Source: an uncultured Croceitalea sp. (GTDB taxonomy: Bacteria; Bacteroidota; Bacteroidia; Flavobacteriales; Flavobacteriaceae). From it: a stretch of 64,000 nt of DNA. The stretch is taken from positions 434,001 through 498,000 of the forward strand of contig CANLXH010000002.1 of assembly GCA_947495075.1 (NCBI GenBank). The letters run 5' to 3'. The notes under the pieces were generated by a model that made no database searches, was not told where the DNA came from, and saw only the letters and a list, made by a program, of their open reading frames with translations. The number at the start of each line of letters is the position of its first letter. The stretch's first letter is position 1. Made by a program: the position numbers and the translations under genes. Below are positions 61,807-64,000 of this stretch, in pieces.

Positions 61807-62160
61807 TTAATGTTGGTCCATGCTAAGTATTTCCCTGACCTCAACATTACTTCCTTCATAGTCAAAAATGGGGCATCCTTTAGAAATCTCTACAGCCTCA
61901 TCGATATCTTTTGCAGAGACAATTAAATACCCTCCTACTAGTTCTGCTCCTTCTGCAAAAGGTCCATTAGTCACTAATTCTCCCTTATTGTGAACTACTC
62001 TTCCATCCTCGGCCAATGGGAGTCCATCTAATAATTGGCCTTTTTCTTGGAGCTTTCCCATCCATGCTCCCCAAACCTGCATATGTGCTTGTTTTTCTTC
62101 TTGCGACAATTTACCATAAGCATCGTCACCTCCTCTAAATAAATACAAAAAATTACTCAT
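61807..62160 (-). CDS. YCII-related DGPF-type protein
   Basis: A 117-residue soluble protein with the YCII fold. Family landmarks are MSNFLYLFRGGDDAY, AWMGKLQEKGQLLDGLPLAEDG, the NGPFAEGAELVGGYLIV block (DGPF motif with D replaced by N), and the conserved SAKDIDEAVEISKGCPIFDYEG. Such proteins are typical partners and targets of ECF42 sigma factors. The catalytic role is unknown. The sigma gene follows 49 bp downstream behind a terminator. Confidence 0.9.
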   Translation of the reverse strand: MSNFLYLFRGGDDAYGKLSQEEKQAHMQVWGAWMGKLQEKGQLLDGLPLAEDGRVVHNKGELVTNGPFAEGAELVGGYLIVSAKDIDEAVEISKGCPIFDYEGSNVEVREILSMDQH

Positions 62161-62175
62161 TGGTTTTAGTTTTAT

Positions 62176-62193
62176 GTTCGTTTACAAACGAAC
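62176..62193. promoter_or_regulatory. Palindrome upstream of the DGPF gene
   Basis: GTTCGTTT (62176-62183) and AAACGAAC (62186-62193) are perfect 8-bp arms with a 2-bp spacer, 16 bp before the start codon at 62160. It could be a repressor operator or part of a sigma-specific promoter. Confidence 0.5.
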
Positions 62194-62265
62194 TGTTTTT
62201 TATTTGTTTTCATTAGCATGACGAAAACAAGGTTGGTCATTGGACAATATTCATTATAAATTTAT

Positions 62266-63339
62266 TTAAAATAATTTCATCTGTCCATCCTTAAATTGCT
62301 CATGTAAATCTGTTCTAAGCTTTGGAAAAACCTTATTTAAAAAATACTTCTGTCTTGCTAATTTTGCCATAACATGAATCTGCTCAGCGATTTTACCTTC
62401 TCCGCGGTTTCTAAGTCCAAACCTGCTATCATTTACTGCACCTCCGTGACAATCTTGGATTAAGTGCAGTACTTTTTCAGCCCTATCTGGCATTGCTTTT
62501 TTAATCCAGTCCGTAAATATTTGACCAATTGCACCATTAAGTCTCACTACCGTAAAACCAAAAGATAAAGCACCATGTTCTGAAACTGTTTTTGCAAGCT
62601 GCAAAAGTTCGTGACTATTTATGCCTGGAATCATTGGAGCTAGCATCGCATTCACGGGAATTCCATTTTCTGATAAAATCTGGACTGTTTTTAGGCGTTT
62701 TTTAATTGTTGTAGTCCTAGGCTCTAAAAGACGCCTAGTTTTTTCGGACAAAGAAGTAATAGAAACATTTACACCTACTAATCCATCTTTAGAAAGCTCT
62801 TTTAAAATATCTAAATCTCGTAGCACTAAAGCATTCTTTGTAATTATCCCAACTGGATGGCGGTATTTTAAAAAGACGTCAAGACATTTTCTAGTGATTT
62901 CAAATTTCTTTTCTGCGGGTTGATAACAATCTGTATTCCCAGAAAGTACAATGGTTTTAGCCTTCCATCTTTTATTTTTTAATTTCTCCTCCAAAAGTTT
63001 GGGAGCTCCTTTTTTTATAAGAATTTTTCGTTCAAAATCTAGACCTGCACTATATCCCCAAAACTCATGAGCATTGCGAGCATAGCAATAAATACAACCA
63101 TGTTCACAGCCTTGATAAGGATTCATGGAGTAGGACATCCCAACATCTGGGCTTGTCACTTTATTCACAATTGTTTTAGGAAAAATAGGTAAATACTGCG
63201 TACGATTATTATCAGACGCTTCGCCCTCTAATCGGCAAAATTCAAGAAAATCAGCTCTCTGCTCATAAATATGTTGTAAAAACCTGTTGGGTGTGTTTTG
63301 TTGAGCACCTCTCCCTTTAAGAAAATCTTGTTGTTTCAA
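62266..63339 (-). CDS. PA0069 family radical SAM protein
   Basis: A 357-residue radical SAM enzyme. The [4Fe-4S] motif is CEHGCIYCYARN (CX3CX2C). The family N-terminus KGRGAQQNTPNRFL is intact. TKNALVLRDLDILKELSKDG and PGINSHELLQLAKTV follow in the barrel, as in SplB-like/PA0069 proteins. The substrate is unknown. The start codon is TTG at 63339: the conserved N-terminus begins right there, no ATG fits, and a -7 element lies just upstream. Confidence 0.9.
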   Translation of the reverse strand: MKQQDFLKGRGAQQNTPNRFLQHIYEQRADFLEFCRLEGEASDNNRTQYLPIFPKTIVNKVTSPDVGMSYSMNPYQGCEHGCIYCYARNAHEFWGYSAGLDFERKILIKKGAPKLLEEKLKNKRWKAKTIVLSGNTDCYQPAEKKFEITRKCLDVFLKYRHPVGIITKNALVLRDLDILKELSKDGLVGVNVSITSLSEKTRRLLEPRTTTIKKRLKTVQILSENGIPVNAMLAPMIPGINSHELLQLAKTVSEHGALSFGFTVVRLNGAIGQIFTDWIKKAMPDRAEKVLHLIQDCHGGAVNDSRFGLRNRGEGKIAEQIHVMAKLARQKYFLNKVFPKLRTDLHEQFKDGQMKLF

Positions 63340-63353
63340 TTTAGGATTTATTC

Positions 63354-63361
63354 CAAATTTA
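63354..63361 (-). promoter_or_regulatory. Promoter -7 element of the radical SAM gene
   Basis: On the minus strand TAAATTTG matches TAnnTTTG exactly. It leaves a leader of only about 10 nt before the TTG start at 63339. Confidence 0.5.
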
Positions 63362-63394
63362 TGGATTATATCCTAATATTAATGTTAAATCTTC

Positions 63395-64000
63395 TTATTT
63401 AAAAACTACTTCTACCAATTGTTTTTTATTCCCACGCTTTGCGTAGAACAAGAGCTGGTCTTGAGTGGAATCTATTAACGGTTTAGAGACCATTAAGGGT
63501 AATCTGGCTTCTTCATCTCCAATTATTTTCTCATAATCAAGTTTACCAGATGCATCCAAAGAAATTAGAAATACATTTCTATTTCTACTTAGACCCTGTT
63601 TAAAGATTAAACGTTCACCGTTTATAAGCTGTGGATTTTCAGCAGCAGTACAAACAAAGAAATAGGTATTGCCATCTTTGTTATAGGAACTATAAGATGC
63701 GTAGGCCCCATCACCTTGGGTAACTTCAGCTTTATTGATATTTCTTGTCCATATCAAATCTCCGTTTGTATCTAATTTTGCACTTACAATATCGTTGTGG
63801 TGAAAGCGTTCTACACGCATACGTTGACCCGCTCCAGTAACCTGTAAACTATTCGTCACAAAATACTCTTCAGCATTAAATAGAATGTCTTTTTCCTTAG
63901 TAATTATTGCATTCTTAAACACCAAATTCTTAATCCCCTTATCTTCTTCTTTACCAAATTTATCTTCCATAAATTGATCGGAAAAAGGATGGTATTTTTT
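63395..64000 (-). CDS. Hypothetical protein, N-terminus cut by the window edge
   Basis: At least 201 codons are open from the right edge (64000) to the stop at 63395. The Met at 63970 is only internal, since the frame continues upstream without a stop (KKYHPFSDQF). The visible part is rich in strands, with repeated GDLIWTRNINKAE- and GKLDYEKIIGDE-like motifs that suggest a beta-propeller or similar repeat fold. I do not recognise a family. The remainder of the gene is outside the window. Confidence 0.7.
   Translation of the reverse strand, partial: KKYHPFSDQFMEDKFGKEEDKGIKNLVFKNAIITKEKDILFNAEEYFVTNSLQVTGAGQRMRVERFHHNDIVSAKLDTNGDLIWTRNINKAEVTQGDGAYASYSSYNKDGNTYFFVCTAAENPQLINGERLIFKQGLSRNRNVFLISLDASGKLDYEKIIGDEEARLPLMVSKPLIDSTQDQLLFYAKRGNKKQLVEVVFK

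Noticed and set aside
1-64000. tRNA, rRNA, CRISPR arrays, transposases or phage genes
   Set aside because: No cloverleaf, spaced direct-repeat array, or transposase or integrase motif was recognised by reading; a tRNAscan or IS search could still find something small.

Overview
The window looks like a chromosome segment of a marine-type member of the Flavobacteriaceae (Bacteroidota). Evidence: low G+C, a SusC/SusD pair, LytTR two-component genes, DUF3078, DUF3109, DUF1080 and DUF5117 families, and repeated upstream matches to the Bacteroidota promoter -7 element TAnnTTTG with very short leaders. No rRNA, tRNA, CRISPR array, insertion sequence or phage gene was recognised. The genus cannot be fixed from sequence alone.

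Layout. 1-1.2 kb: ECF sigma factor, a membrane protein and a small basic peptide. 1.3-8.0 kb: TetR regulator plus a complete tripartite RND efflux system (TolC, adaptor, permease), ending in a bidirectional terminator. 8.1-12.9 kb: MORN-type protein and an orphan SusD/SusC pair. 13.1-31.1 kb: mostly housekeeping genes: aspS, a ClC chloride channel, cold-shock protein, tadA, dxs, dgt, a phosphate transporter, a large zinc protease and the yicC-gmk-nadD operon.

31.2-43.9 kb is the most interesting metabolic block. It holds two DUF1080 proteins, two xylose-isomerase-like TIM-barrel proteins, two GMC dehydrogenases with a CX5CX3C Fe-S motif, a gluconate-dehydrogenase subunit-3 protein, a Gfo/Idh oxidoreductase and two MFS transporters. 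I read it as a candidate 3-keto-glycoside (oxidise, then cleave) sugar pathway in two divergent halves. One intergenic region carries a LacI-like operator candidate.

44.2-51.4 kb: class I ribonucleotide reductase (nrdA, nrdB), then an 845-bp region without a called gene. I find in it a 39-codon signal/anchor peptide gene, a structured RNA candidate with its own terminator, and a 13-bp direct repeat with 21-bp period next to a LytTR response regulator/histidine kinase pair. This is a plausible undescribed regulatory unit.

51.4-64 kb: DUF3109, MarC, S41 protease, dCMP deaminase-like, HupE/UreJ, TerB-DnaJ protein, bacilliredoxin, PlsC acyltransferase, HD hydrolase, a secreted six-hairpin-type glycosidase candidate, an ECF42-type sigma factor with its DGPF/YCII partner, a PA0069-type radical SAM protein, and a CDS cut by the right edge. 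Several starts were moved from the longest ORF to an internal ATG, because the extension would begin at TTG or GTG inside a promoter or terminator.
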